Shown here in pieces: positions 24,989 to 33,707 of a stretch of DNA of 54,331 bases. Both the position numbers and the translations under genes were made by a program. Numbering within the stretch: the first letter of the stretch is position 1; each line of letters begins with the position of its first letter. The notes beneath the pieces were generated by a model. The model saw only the letters and a list, made by a program, of their open reading frames with translations. It did no database searches and had not been told where the DNA came from. This DNA is from a virus: IMG/VR virus record IMGVR_UViG_3300032048_000004, positions 1 through 54,331 of that record; one strand, 5' to 3'.

Positions 24989-26944
24989 TCATGATTGCAT
25001 CTTCAGTTCCTTGTCTTTGTCGAATGCTTTCACAACCGCTGAAGCAAATGCTGTTTCACCAATTTTAAGAATAACTGTTTTCCCTTCACCACCTGCGCCT
25101 GAACTTTTGCCGCCACCAGATTGTTCGAGCTTTCTTGCTTCTTTAAGAGCTTGAATAAAGTTATCCTCAGATGGATCTTTAAAACTAAGTTCAACATAAC
25201 TCTTTGCGTGTTTAACAATATCTCCAACTGAAGCTGATGTTTCAGGTGTCACAAGAGCCATTGTAGAGAACATATCGGTCGAAGCCTCTGCGATCATTTT
25301 CATCGCATATCCAAGTGCTAAAACCGCAATCGTTATAACAGCAATACCAGCAGCTATAGCAACACCTCCCATGGCGAAACCTCCGAGGCCAGCTAATATT
25401 GCTCCGCCGCCAGACATTAATACTGAAACAAGGCCAAGTCCACCAGCTAGTGCTTTAAACCCAACCACCATCATACCAATCGCAGCGGCTGCTGCAATTC
25501 CTTTTTGTAAGAAACCTCCAAATTGATCGCTGAGTCTTAACAACCCTGAAACTGCTGAATTGAGAACATCCAATATAGGAACAACAAATACAGCAAAGGA
25601 TTGCTTAAACAAATCCCACTTCTTACTAACAGAGATTGCAGCCTCTTGTGCTTCCTTTAACTGCTCTGCCGACAAGGTTGTTTCATTCATTGCCTTTTGT
25701 CCAGCTTCAAATGCTGATAAGCCACCTTCAAAGAATTTTGCTGCTTCGCCCATGTCTCTAAAGCCTGCGGCGTTCTGGTAAGCTAGTTTTGCATTTCGAC
25801 TCATATCCTTCCACACCATTCCACTGCGAGAGAATGATTCAAGCAACAACCTATTTCTCTCATCGAGGGTAACATTCATCATTTCGTATGCATTGAGAGA
25901 ATCTCCGCCCATGAGTTGGTTAAGCTTGCCAACAGCAGATGAAGCGCCTTCGAACGTGTCAAACTGCTCACCAAAGTTAATAAGTGTACTCATCTCAACA
26001 TTAAGTTTCTTTGATGCTGCTGCAAGTTTACCAAATATTCTCGGGCCTTCTCGACCCCATGACATAAGAGATGGCAGTGCGCTCTCATAAGCAGAGGCTA
26101 ATTGATTGGGTGGGATTTCCAATTTCAGTGCTGTCGCTGTTATATCCTCAGCAACTTTGGCGGCTTCGTTTCCAGTCATTCCCAATCCCGCTGTAAGTCC
26201 GTGTAGTATGTTTCCAGAAGTCTCGCCAGCAATACCAAAAGCTTCCATGGCCGCTGTTTGAGAAGCAAGCCTCTGCTGAGTTTCTTTCGACATAGATGAA
26301 AAGTTTGACATGGTGGAGTTAAGTGCGCCGATTGCGGCAGCAGCTTCACGAATTCCCACACCAACAGCACGACTGGAGTTGTGGATATCCATGATCATGT
26401 TGTCATATTTTTTTCCCTGTCCGGTGGAAGCAGCGAGGGAAGAGCCAGCGTCATCGAGTGCAAAGACTGCGGCGATTGTTGACTCAACCACCTTTTGCAT
26501 GGTGGAACCCATGATATTTGTGAGTGTAAAGGTTTCTTTTAATCCCGCACCAAAACCCTTGAGTCCCTTTGACGATTGCATAATCGATCCAAGGATGCCA
26601 CTCTTCCAGTTATCGCTGATACCAAGAGTGCGGTTGAGGAGATCTTTTGCGCCTTCAATACCCTTCTCTTGCTCTGCGTTGGCTATTTTCCTGAGTCTTA
26701 TGTCTTCTCTTCTGGTTTTGGCTTCGGCGTCGGCGGTGGCTTGTGTCATGGTGCCATTGCGGACCAGGAGTTTATTATGGTACTCTAAAGCCTCATTCTT
26801 CGCTTCCAGAACATCCAGATCGGCATTATTTATTTCGAGCAGACCTGTGGCAGAAGCTTGTACCTCTTCAGCAATCTTTTGTCTCTCGTCTGCTTGGGCT
26901 TTTTCTCGTTCTTCTCTTCTGAGTTCTTCGGCGTCCATCGTCAT
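24989..26944 (-). CDS. Tail tape measure protein
   Basis: 651 residues (T4 gp29 590). Long helical N-terminus rich in Ala, Glu and Lys, Gly/Ala-rich central part, and a hydrophobic segment of about 60 residues (around 490-550, including AIAAGIAVITIAVLALGYAM) of the kind that inserts in the host membrane on DNA ejection. It sets tail length and is ejected first. It follows the gp26-like/frameshift pair and the 110-residue protein, the usual position after the tail assembly chaperones. Confidence 0.85.
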   Translation of the reverse strand: MTMDAEELRREEREKAQADERQKIAEEVQASATGLLEINNADLDVLEAKNEALEYHNKLLVRNGTMTQATADAEAKTRREDIRLRKIANAEQEKGIEGAKDLLNRTLGISDNWKSGILGSIMQSSKGLKGFGAGLKETFTLTNIMGSTMQKVVESTIAAVFALDDAGSSLAASTGQGKKYDNMIMDIHNSSRAVGVGIREAAAAIGALNSTMSNFSSMSKETQQRLASQTAAMEAFGIAGETSGNILHGLTAGLGMTGNEAAKVAEDITATALKLEIPPNQLASAYESALPSLMSWGREGPRIFGKLAAASKKLNVEMSTLINFGEQFDTFEGASSAVGKLNQLMGGDSLNAYEMMNVTLDERNRLLLESFSRSGMVWKDMSRNAKLAYQNAAGFRDMGEAAKFFEGGLSAFEAGQKAMNETTLSAEQLKEAQEAAISVSKKWDLFKQSFAVFVVPILDVLNSAVSGLLRLSDQFGGFLQKGIAAAAAIGMMVVGFKALAGGLGLVSVLMSGGGAILAGLGGFAMGGVAIAAGIAVITIAVLALGYAMKMIAEASTDMFSTMALVTPETSASVGDIVKHAKSYVELSFKDPSEDNFIQALKEARKLEQSGGGKSSGAGGEGKTVILKIGETAFASAVVKAFDKDKELKMQS

Positions 26945-26976
26945 CTATATTATATTCCTATTAACTGTCCTTTCTC

Positions 26977-27309
26977 TCACTTAAAGGGCCACTTCAATCT
27001 TGTTGAAGTTTCAAACTTCTTGATCATGTTTCTCAATTTAAACTTATCTTTATAAGTTCTGGGGTTGTCAAGACCATACTTTGCTGCTGTCTTGATATAC
27101 TTCTTCTCCGAACCCAAAGCTCTTGTGAAGTCTTTAACCTGTCGTGGACTGCCCTTGACACTCAAGGGAAGGGTGCTTCCACCGAACATAGAACGAAGGA
27201 TCCACTTCAGATTGGAACCAAACATTCCAAGCCAACTTTCAGTGACTTCTCCTCTCTCTGCGACAGTGAGATCGATTTCAATTGTTTGTAGTTCTTTATC
27301 CTCTTCCAT
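26977..27309 (-). CDS. Small basic tail-region protein, unknown
   Basis: 110 residues, basic. An N-terminal beta-rich acidic stretch (ELQTIEIDLTVAERGEVTESWLGMFGSNLKWILRSMFGG) is followed by a Lys/Arg-rich half ending KWPFK. No family recognised. It is the first gene after the terminator at 27365-27391 and the ACTACTTA motif at 27344-27351, and it directly precedes the tape measure gene. A tail assembly role is inferred only from position. GGAG eight bases before the ATG. Confidence 0.6.
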   Translation of the reverse strand: MEEDKELQTIEIDLTVAERGEVTESWLGMFGSNLKWILRSMFGGSTLPLSVKGSPRQVKDFTRALGSEKKYIKTAAKYGLDNPRTYKDKFKLRNMIKKFETSTRLKWPFK

Positions 27310-27343
27310 TGTGGTTCTCCATTTATAAGGTTGTTCTTATCAG

Positions 27344-27351
27344 TAAGTAGT
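27344..27351 (-). promoter_or_regulatory. Candidate late-promoter motif (tape measure operon)
   Basis: ACTACTTA on the minus strand, 34 bases before the ATG at 27309 and just after the terminator at 27365-27391. One of five copies of ACTAYTTA in front of structural operons. Confidence 0.5.
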
Positions 27352-27364
27352 TATATTGGAATAA

Positions 27365-27391
27365 AAAAGAGGGCTGTGATGGCCCTCTTTT
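27365..27391 (-). terminator. Rho-independent terminator after the tail-chaperone gene
   Basis: A 10-bp stem (AAAAGAGGGC / GCCCTCTTTT) with a 7-base loop, followed on the minus strand by a T-run (TTTTTTAT). It lies just after the frameshifted ORF stop at 27396-27398. T-rich ends on both sides would let it work in both directions. Confidence 0.88.
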
Positions 27392-27395
27392 AAAC

Positions 27396-27578
27396 TTATC
27401 CCCTGTTCTTATTCTTTGATTTATCCATCGCTTCCATCTCGTCTTCGAGTTGTTTTTTAAGCCTCTGGACAAACCATGTTCTCAATCCGATTGGTAAATT
27501 ATAAGCTTCGATGAAGCTCCAACCACCATAATACTTCAAGTAAAAGAACAGTTCATAAACACTTTTTATATAATCATT
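27396..27578 (-). CDS. Probable +1 frameshifted C-terminal extension of the gp26-like protein (gp51/tail chaperone type)
   Basis: An open frame of 60 codons in the +1 frame relative to the gp26-like gene, overlapping its stop. Its translation is strongly protein-like (YIKSVYELFFYLKYYGG, WSFIEAYNLPIGLRTWFVQR, then KKQLEDEMEAMDKSKN) and resembles the C-terminal part of tail assembly chaperones. It has no ATG, GTG or TTG with a ribosome site at its beginning; the first ATG in frame is near its end. The frame stays open upstream across the end of the gp26-like gene, so it is best explained as a translational frameshift product. A possible slip site is TTT-T (27587-27590), where Phe-tRNA can move +1 and still pair. 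The exact slip point is not proven. Confidence 0.65.
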   Translation of the reverse strand, partial: NDYIKSVYELFFYLKYYGGWSFIEAYNLPIGLRTWFVQRLKKQLEDEMEAMDKSKNKNRG

Positions 27579-28476
27579 GTTTAGGCCAAAAGAAGTCCGT
27601 CGTAAACGGAACCTCCATATCCCCTGAATAATCGCAATTCGGGCAAGCGAAGTTTTGTCTTATGTCTATATTTGGAATAATCTTCCTATAGACTCCTCTG
27701 AGATATCTTGCATCTCTAGCTGGTAGATTTGAAACCGCCTCAATGATTTGAAGGCGATCGGTGACACCAGAAATAGAAACAATGAACATTGCCATCTGTG
27801 TTGACAAAGAATCTTCAGGCAGGTTTTGTTTTTTTCTAGCATCTGCCGCCTTAGACATATTCTTCTCATCTGCACCAGTCAGTGGTCGAACCTCAACATC
27901 CCATCTTGTAACTGGAAGCTGATGAACAACATATGTTCCATCGCTCGTTGCTGTTGCAATGACAGGATTGTGTTCATTACCAGTAATGGTAACTGCATCA
28001 TCCAAGTCCCAACTGTAACTGATGTTATCTTGGCAACCTGGACATGAAGTTTGCGTTGTATATGCTGAACCATATCCTGACTTCCTAGCAGCAACAAGAA
28101 GGGCGTTTCTATCGCCAATCAAGAGGCTATCTGGATCAATTCCTCTTTCAACAATAATTTGCTGTAGCAGCCTATCGATAGCCTTACCTTGTTTTAACAG
28201 GGTTGCAGAGCTAAGAATATCTTCCTCTTTTGTCGTCATATGTTTGATCTCAAGAGTGTCTTGTCCATGGAGTGGATGACCTTGAGCATAGAATTTACCG
28301 CCAGAAGGCAGTTCAACAAACTCTGTTGGTGAAACAAAGCTAAGTGGTGAAGCACTGCGAGGCGCTTCCATTGGTGCTGATTTTGCTTGTGTCGGAGTTG
28401 AATAATCCAGTTGTGGTGCTTCTGCACCTGAATGTAGATCGCCAACTCCAAGGCGATCTTTATTATTTCTCGACAT
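27574..28476 (-). CDS. gp26: T4 gp26-like baseplate hub/tail assembly protein
   Basis: 300 residues (T4 gp26 208). The first 45 residues are low-complexity Pro/Ser/Ala. Then FVELPSGGKFYAQGHPL, IKHMTTKEEDILSSATLLKQGKAIDRLLQQII and LLIGDRNALLVAARKSGYGSAYTTQ match the T4 baseplate gp26 family (PF12322-type). A zinc-ribbon pair is present: SCPGCQDN in the middle and FACPNCDYSG near the C-terminus. In T4, gp26 is needed for hub assembly but is not in the finished baseplate, consistent with a chaperone. The stop overlaps a +1-frame extension. It has its own sigma70-type promoter. Confidence 0.8.
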   Translation of the reverse strand: MSRNNKDRLGVGDLHSGAEAPQLDYSTPTQAKSAPMEAPRSASPLSFVSPTEFVELPSGGKFYAQGHPLHGQDTLEIKHMTTKEEDILSSATLLKQGKAIDRLLQQIIVERGIDPDSLLIGDRNALLVAARKSGYGSAYTTQTSCPGCQDNISYSWDLDDAVTITGNEHNPVIATATSDGTYVVHQLPVTRWDVEVRPLTGADEKNMSKAADARKKQNLPEDSLSTQMAMFIVSISGVTDRLQIIEAVSNLPARDARYLRGVYRKIIPNIDIRQNFACPNCDYSGDMEVPFTTDFFWPKQ

Positions 28477-28509
28477 TAATACCTTCTTTCTATAAAGTGT
28501 CTATTGTCT

Positions 28510-28538
28510 ATCATAACATATAAAAATGTATTTGTTAA
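28510..28538 (-). promoter_or_regulatory. Sigma70-type promoter for the gp26-like gene
   Basis: Minus strand: TTAACA (28533-28538), 17-base spacer ending TGT, TATGAT (28510-28515). It lies in the gap after the tail-tube gene, about 34 bases before the ATG at 28476. Confidence 0.65.
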
Positions 28539-28545
28539 ATTTTTA

Positions 28546-29097
28546 TCAACCAAGTTTAAAGAACTGTCTTTCGCTCTTGGTATGCCCAGTGTTTGCTGTC
28601 TCAAGCTCTGCCCAGTCATATCGAAGAATAATAGTAATCTCGGTCATGTCATCGCCATCATAGCTCAACTCGCCATACTTAACATCTTTAATCCAAGGAT
28701 TGACAAGTTTCCAAGTTTCAACGGCATTGCCATCGGCATCAATTTGAACAATCTCAACCAAGTTTCCAAGCGCAGCAACTGATTTTTGCTTCGACATAGT
28801 TGAAGTATCATTGGTATTCTGTGCGGGGAGATATCCACCATCTTTGATGATGTTTGTAATGGTAGCTGCCATATCGGGATTAATAGGATCTGCAAGGGTT
28901 ACATTAATTTCCTGCCATTGAACACGGCCTGGATAGTAATAAGTATGATTGAGATACTTATGCTCAGTTTCAGTAACCTGGAAGCTGGGTTTATCAGTCT
29001 TCTTAAGGACATATGCGGGAACTGATGCGATTCGCATAATCCACCTATATTGTCTTTTTGGGTCTTGTTGTGTTGCGTCTGACCAGAAATTTGCCAT
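28546..29097 (-). CDS. gp19: Tail tube protein (gp19-like)
   Basis: 183 residues (T4 gp19 163). It has the tube-protein pattern: YRWIMRIASVPAYVLKKTDKPSFQVTETEHKYLNHTYYYPGRVQWQEINVTLADP at the N-terminus and GNAVETWKLVNPWIKDVKYGELSYDGDDMTEITIILRYDWAEL near the C-terminus, matching gp19-like proteins (beta barrel with a WQE/V-T-x-D-P strand and an ITI-x-x-R-Y-D end). It is transcribed just after the sheath gene, as in T4, and forms the inner tube through which DNA passes. AAGGAG before the ATG. Confidence 0.92.
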   Translation of the reverse strand: MANFWSDATQQDPKRQYRWIMRIASVPAYVLKKTDKPSFQVTETEHKYLNHTYYYPGRVQWQEINVTLADPINPDMAATITNIIKDGGYLPAQNTNDTSTMSKQKSVAALGNLVEIVQIDADGNAVETWKLVNPWIKDVKYGELSYDGDDMTEITIILRYDWAELETANTGHTKSERQFFKLG

Positions 29098-29143
29098 TTT
29101 TAAAAATTCTCCTTGCTAAAGATTGTCATAATCCTTTCTCTTA

Positions 29144-29151
29144 TAAGTAGT
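29144..29151 (-). promoter_or_regulatory. Candidate late-promoter motif (tail tube gene)
   Basis: ACTACTTA on the minus strand, 46 bases before the ATG at 29097 and starting two bases after the hairpin at 29154-29172. Second of five copies of ACTAYTTA. Confidence 0.5.
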
Positions 29152-29153
29152 AA

Positions 29154-29172
29154 GGGGGAATCGTTTTCCCCC
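29154..29172 (-). terminator. Hairpin after the sheath gene, possible weak terminator
   Basis: GGGGGAA/TTCCCCC, 7-bp stem with 5-base loop, just downstream of the sheath stop. The following sequence (TTACTACTT) is T-rich but not a clean T-run. It may partly terminate or protect the sheath message. Confidence 0.5.
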
Positions 29173-29186
29173 CGTTCTACTTTTTA

Positions 29187-32100
29187 TTAATCATCAAATG
29201 ATGCACCAGTATTGGTGATGACAAAATCAATTGCGATGAACTCAATAGCCCTTGCTGGCTTCAGCAAAATCTTGGCATATAGAATATTTCTATCAATCAA
29301 GTCTGGTGTTGTGGTTGTTTCGTCCAAGACTACTTTGAAGTCTGACAGGCCGAATCTATTCTTAACGCTTGCCAAGAAAGGCTCAACCTGAGAAGTAAAT
29401 CGGTGCCAAGTCGAAGGAACATTGTTATCAAACAAGATGCCCGTTGAGATGACTGAGATTTCTTTCTTCAAGTAGATGAGGAGTCGTCTAACATTAATCC
29501 TATCAAGTGCCGATGGAGTTACCTGCAAAGTCTTCTGTCCGAAGATTACAAGGCCCTCTGACGGGAATGTTGCAATAGGGTTGATGTTTGCTTCATAAAG
29601 CTTGTCACGGTCCTTAGAGGTCAACCTGCGTCGTGCCTGAAGCACTGGAACTCCAGCGGAGCCTTCAGTTAATCCACCTCGGTTAAAACCAGCAGGTGCA
29701 AACCAAAGTTCAGACTTTTGCTGTGAGCTTGCCATGGTTCCAAGAGCCACAACTGATGGTGGCGACCAGAGTACCGAATCAGAGATGGTATCTTTGATTT
29801 GTACCCAAGGGAAGTAAGCACATCCATAACTGGAGTTGATTGCTCTATTTTTAAGGTTTGTTATTGTGTTCTTAACACTTGGGAGTCTACCCGACTCGGC
29901 GGTGTCATTCTCTGCGCTTGGTACATAATCACCCTCAAGGTCAATTACTGCCAAGGCATCTCCACGAGCCTCACAAGCATCAATCAATTGAGAAGTAAGT
30001 CCTTCATTTGTGATACCAGGCATTGCAGCTAAGTTCATCTCTACAATTTCTGGGTCTGTGACTGCTTTAATAGCTCGTTGAACAGAGTTGTATGCATAGT
30101 GTCCCAATGCACCACCTGTAACATTATCAAGAATTGCATTTCGGAAAGGATCTTTCTCTCGAACATCCAATCCGTCAAATCCACCTACGAGTGGAAGTGT
30201 AAACTTGTCATATCCATGGTCAAGAACATCTTTATAAATTCCATTTTCGAGAACAGAGTTTGAGCCAACATAGTTAGCTGAAGCTGTTCCACAAACGGAA
30301 ATTGAAGCACCAGCGTATCTAGCGCCTGGATACCAACTTACATGTGTTGTACTCTTTGCCACCCCACCTGAAGTGGTTATTTCGTCCATTACCAAGTCAT
30401 CAAGTGTAAAAGCAGAGACTTGATCTGTGTTGTGAAAATCTCCTGCTGCTTTGGCATGAGGTTCTAATGGCGTAACAAAGTCCATACCACTATCTGCGTA
30501 TGTCCCTTTGCTTGCAAAAATTGATGGGAGGGCGGCATGTGTGATGCCTTCTCCAAGAGAGTGAGCAGATGAATATGGTTTTGCCAAATCTCTGTTTGCT
30601 CCATCAAAAGTTCTGGAGCCGCTCTCATCTCTAGTGAAGTTGATACCAAAGTATGTTTCAGTTCCACTTGCCAATCCAAGATTCGATGAATCTGTCTGGC
30701 CAGAGAAGGATGGAAATACTAAGTTAATGACTGCTTGTCCGGAGGTGGCGCTGAGGTATGGCGACAGGGAGGAGGCGCCGAGTTCTGAGGAACGATTTGT
30801 TCCCTGATCAAGACTAGCTCCATAGTTATTAACATCACCGTCAGCAGAGGTTACACTATTATTATCCGTGTTGGTTATCACTGTGGGTGCGGTTGAGGTG
30901 GCGGCATTGGTTCCAAGTGTTCTTGGGAAAGCCGATCCATAAAATCCAAACGGGAGTAGTGTTGCGGCTGTTGAGCCAGCTTCAACTTCTGGATTTACCT
31001 CAACTCGAACAAAGCTGGAAACATTTGGCCACTGACCAGTCGTTTTATATCTGGATTCTGTCTCGTCCCACTGTGAACTCATATCGCCAATTCTTCTAGC
31101 AATAAAGTTATTTGAGTTGGGGTTGAGGTTACAATTTGTATATCTCTCGACATATACAGGTGACACATCAGTATCTCCAATTTGTCGAAGGCCGACAGTA
31201 AAAGAGCCATATGGTTCGTTGTCAACATCTGAAGCTTTAATATCACTAATGGATACTTTTAAGTTTGCAGATGACCAAGCTCCATCGTCAAGACCAACAA
31301 GTCTAAAGAGGTTGGTTACGCCAGAATTATATTTCCCAGTAGATGGTGATACTTCATGATCTCCACGATCACCAGTATGCTGGCTGAAGATCCATGATGT
31401 TTGAGGAGATTGAGCTTCAAGTTCCATTTCATTCTTATCAAATGTGGATGAGGAGTGGGGGTCATCCAGCTTCAAAAGGACTGCCATGGTTCCACTTGCG
31501 CCTGCAAATGCGGAAGAAGCAACAATGTTCTCCACATGTCGTTCATAAGTCTCTCCAAGGAAATAATCCAATCGAGATCCTGAAGCAGTAATAGCATCAT
31601 TAGTCAGCGTTGGATTCGTGTTCAAAGCGCTTCTAATAAACTTTCTTGAAGAGCGATCAAGGTTAAATGAGTAATTCTTTCCGCCGATGTGAATCTTAAA
31701 TTCAGCACCTTTGTTTTGACATTTTACCCATTGGCCAGTACAGAAAGTTCCTGCGACAGTGCTATCTGTACCAGTTGCAAAGTCTGCAAGAACGATGCTG
31801 GAGGTGAGGGTGGATGGATTTATAAACGATATTGACATCTCACCTTCACTTGCCTTTCTATTTCCTGCGGCGCCGCCGACAGACTGAGTTAGCACATTTG
31901 GTGAACCTGTATTGGGGTCAGTCGCTGCAATTCCCAATGTAAGATTTGCTTGACCTGCTGGAGCGATGTAAGTACCAGAATCAACTGACTGATCAAAAGC
32001 TGTTACAGCGTTGATAGCGGCGTTGATGCGAGTTACTTGGTCGGCTATTGCGGTGGCACCGCTGATCCCAACAATTACTTTTCCAAATCCGTTTACACGG

Positions 32101-32765
32101 CCATCAACATCGGTCGCTCCGTCTTCAAATACAAACTCAACAGTATTTCCAGAAGTATCAGTGAGTTTAAACTCATCACCATCTACAAATACATCAGATG
32201 CAGTTGCAAAAGTAAAACCACTTACAGCAGCAGAAGCGTTTGAAGTCGAGACTGAATTCGTAACCGCTGCTGAGGAGGCAATCTCTTGCCCAGCAAGTCC
32301 AATTGCAGTATCTGTTTCTTTAAGATAGACCACTGCGGCAAGGGCTGCGTTAGTTGCTGTCACTCCCTGCTTGGCAACAAACAGTCCATATGCAGAGCCA
32401 GTAGTTGCCCATCCAGCATCGACGGCACCACTATTGCGTTGTGCATTATCAGTTCCAAGAAGTCGAACAATCGTACAGGGGGAAGCATTTCTCAGCCATG
32501 CTTGTGCAGCATAACCAGCATAAGTGGGAGCAGTATAGTTTCCATCTCTCCAAACATCTCCGCCTGATCCACCAGGAATAGGATTGCCGAAGATTTCAAC
32601 AAATTCCGAGAAGGAACCAACCTGAACAGGTCGCATACCTGGACCTCTAGCGGTTCGACCAATAATAACTGGCCCCATTGGACCTACTTCTTTGGCCAAT
32701 TGCGAATTATCAATCTCGTTGATGAAAATGCCTGGCGATACGAATCTAAATTTTTTAACTGACAT
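29187..32765 (-). CDS. gp18: Tail sheath protein (gp18-like), unusually long
   Basis: 1192 residues, against 659 in T4. The N-terminus (VSPGIFINEIDNSQLAKEVGPMGPVIIGRTARGP) is diagnostic of contractile sheath subunits, and the C-terminal domain (NPIATFPSEGLVIFGQKTLQ, RINVRRLLIYLKKEIS, WHRFTSQVEPFLASVKNRFGL, AIEFIAIDFVITNTG) is the conserved polymerisation core. The middle (about 150-900) holds large Ala/Ser/Thr/Gly-rich insertions that would sit on the outside of the sheath. Candidate late promoter motif and AGGAG site upstream; the tube gene follows. Confidence 0.95.
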   Translation of the reverse strand: MSVKKFRFVSPGIFINEIDNSQLAKEVGPMGPVIIGRTARGPGMRPVQVGSFSEFVEIFGNPIPGGSGGDVWRDGNYTAPTYAGYAAQAWLRNASPCTIVRLLGTDNAQRNSGAVDAGWATTGSAYGLFVAKQGVTATNAALAAVVYLKETDTAIGLAGQEIASSAAVTNSVSTSNASAAVSGFTFATASDVFVDGDEFKLTDTSGNTVEFVFEDGATDVDGRVNGFGKVIVGISGATAIADQVTRINAAINAVTAFDQSVDSGTYIAPAGQANLTLGIAATDPNTGSPNVLTQSVGGAAGNRKASEGEMSISFINPSTLTSSIVLADFATGTDSTVAGTFCTGQWVKCQNKGAEFKIHIGGKNYSFNLDRSSRKFIRSALNTNPTLTNDAITASGSRLDYFLGETYERHVENIVASSAFAGASGTMAVLLKLDDPHSSSTFDKNEMELEAQSPQTSWIFSQHTGDRGDHEVSPSTGKYNSGVTNLFRLVGLDDGAWSSANLKVSISDIKASDVDNEPYGSFTVGLRQIGDTDVSPVYVERYTNCNLNPNSNNFIARRIGDMSSQWDETESRYKTTGQWPNVSSFVRVEVNPEVEAGSTAATLLPFGFYGSAFPRTLGTNAATSTAPTVITNTDNNSVTSADGDVNNYGASLDQGTNRSSELGASSLSPYLSATSGQAVINLVFPSFSGQTDSSNLGLASGTETYFGINFTRDESGSRTFDGANRDLAKPYSSAHSLGEGITHAALPSIFASKGTYADSGMDFVTPLEPHAKAAGDFHNTDQVSAFTLDDLVMDEITTSGGVAKSTTHVSWYPGARYAGASISVCGTASANYVGSNSVLENGIYKDVLDHGYDKFTLPLVGGFDGLDVREKDPFRNAILDNVTGGALGHYAYNSVQRAIKAVTDPEIVEMNLAAMPGITNEGLTSQLIDACEARGDALAVIDLEGDYVPSAENDTAESGRLPSVKNTITNLKNRAINSSYGCAYFPWVQIKDTISDSVLWSPPSVVALGTMASSQQKSELWFAPAGFNRGGLTEGSAGVPVLQARRRLTSKDRDKLYEANINPIATFPSEGLVIFGQKTLQVTPSALDRINVRRLLIYLKKEISVISTGILFDNNVPSTWHRFTSQVEPFLASVKNRFGLSDFKVVLDETTTTPDLIDRNILYAKILLKPARAIEFIAIDFVITNTGASFDD

Positions 32766-32825
32766 GTTTTACTCTCCTGTATAATGGTGTCTTAACCAAT
32801 TTAAGCTTAAAGCTTATTTCTCTAA

Positions 32826-32833
32826 TAAATAGT
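32826..32833 (-). promoter_or_regulatory. Candidate late-promoter motif (sheath gene)
   Basis: ACTATTTA on the minus strand, 60 bases before the sheath ATG. A short GGGC/GCCC hairpin (32842-32854) precedes it. Third of five copies of ACTAYTTA. Confidence 0.5.
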
Positions 32834-32858
32834 ACATTAAAGGGCGAAAGGCCCAAAA

Positions 32859-33707
32859 CTAGCCTCTGAATTTTGCTTTATCCCATTCACCTGGCGCATC
32901 GTCGTAAATTACAGTCTCTCTGGGGATTTTAACTTCAACGGCGTTCTCGGTGACGGTAACTTGTGGGACTTCTTGGTTGGGTCCGTCACCCAATAGCATA
33001 CCAAGGACTTTTATTTCAAGAGTAGTTTGATACTTTCTCTCGTCCTCGTCCATGCTTGAGACATTATCCTCTTGAGTGAACGAGCTATCGATGAATATTT
33101 CATATCTGTGTCCGTCCTCCTCGATCATGTCGTAATTGATTCCCTTGCCAGAAGTTACGAGCGGTTGAACGATCTCATTCATCTGCTGCTGGTACTCTGT
33201 CCATATAGTTAGCTTATATGAAACATCGACATAAACTGGCTGAGGGATAGTTGTATACTGGTATACAATTTTGTTATTCTGCTTTTCAGTCTTGAAATTA
33301 ATCTGACCGTATTTTCTTTTAGCGTCTGCATTTTGGAAGTTCCTCGTCTTCTTCTGATTGATTTTTCTGGCAACCGTCAATACGTTTCCGGTCTTATCAT
33401 TTGGTGGGACGTTTGCCCAATACGGACCTTTTCTTGCCATGTCTTTTACAACACCTGTTCTCTCCACTGTAATAATAGGGAGGATCAATTGGCCAGAAGT
33501 ATCTCTTCGTTCTCTGGAGTCTTTGGTTTGTTTGGCTCTCTCTGCTGTTGACCAAGCGACAGGAACTTTCTTCCAGCCTTTGTTGGTTGTGCAGAATAGA
33601 TTCTTATTTTCATCAACCCATTTATACATTGCCATATCAATTGTCTCAATCGATGATGGTGCTATATGTTGGACCTTCTTGTCCATCTTATCTCTCTTAG
33701 GAAGCAT
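32859..33707 (-). CDS. Tail terminator/sheath stabiliser-like protein (gp15-like)
   Basis: About 282 residues (T4 gp15 272). The segments KKVPVAWSTAERAKQ, LILPIITVERTGVVKD and YKLTIWTEYQQQMNEIVQPLV have the order and pattern of gp15-like proteins, which cap the finished tail tube and sheath. A long basic middle (KINQKKTRNFQNADAKRKYG) is extra. The start is uncertain: an in-frame TTG at 33710, ATG at 33707 and ATG at 33686 are all possible; 33707 is chosen for its spacing to GAGGG. It overlaps the gp14-like gene slightly and precedes the sheath, as expected for the 13-14-15-18 order. Confidence 0.6.
   Translation of the reverse strand: MLPKRDKMDKKVQHIAPSSIETIDMAMYKWVDENKNLFCTTNKGWKKVPVAWSTAERAKQTKDSRERRDTSGQLILPIITVERTGVVKDMARKGPYWANVPPNDKTGNVLTVARKINQKKTRNFQNADAKRKYGQINFKTEKQNNKIVYQYTTIPQPVYVDVSYKLTIWTEYQQQMNEIVQPLVTSGKGINYDMIEEDGHRYEIFIDSSFTQEDNVSSMDEDERKYQTTLEIKVLGMLLGDGPNQEVPQVTVTENAVEVKIPRETVIYDDAPGEWDKAKFRG

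Noticed and set aside
26310-26984. Plus-strand open frame of 224 codons opposite the tape measure gene
   Set aside because: Complement of an Ala/Glu-rich coding sequence; no independent coding signal.
32805-32818. TTTAAGCTTAAA palindrome with a second AAGCTT before the sheath gene
   Set aside because: Short, A-T rich and not repeated elsewhere in the intergenic gaps; could be chance.
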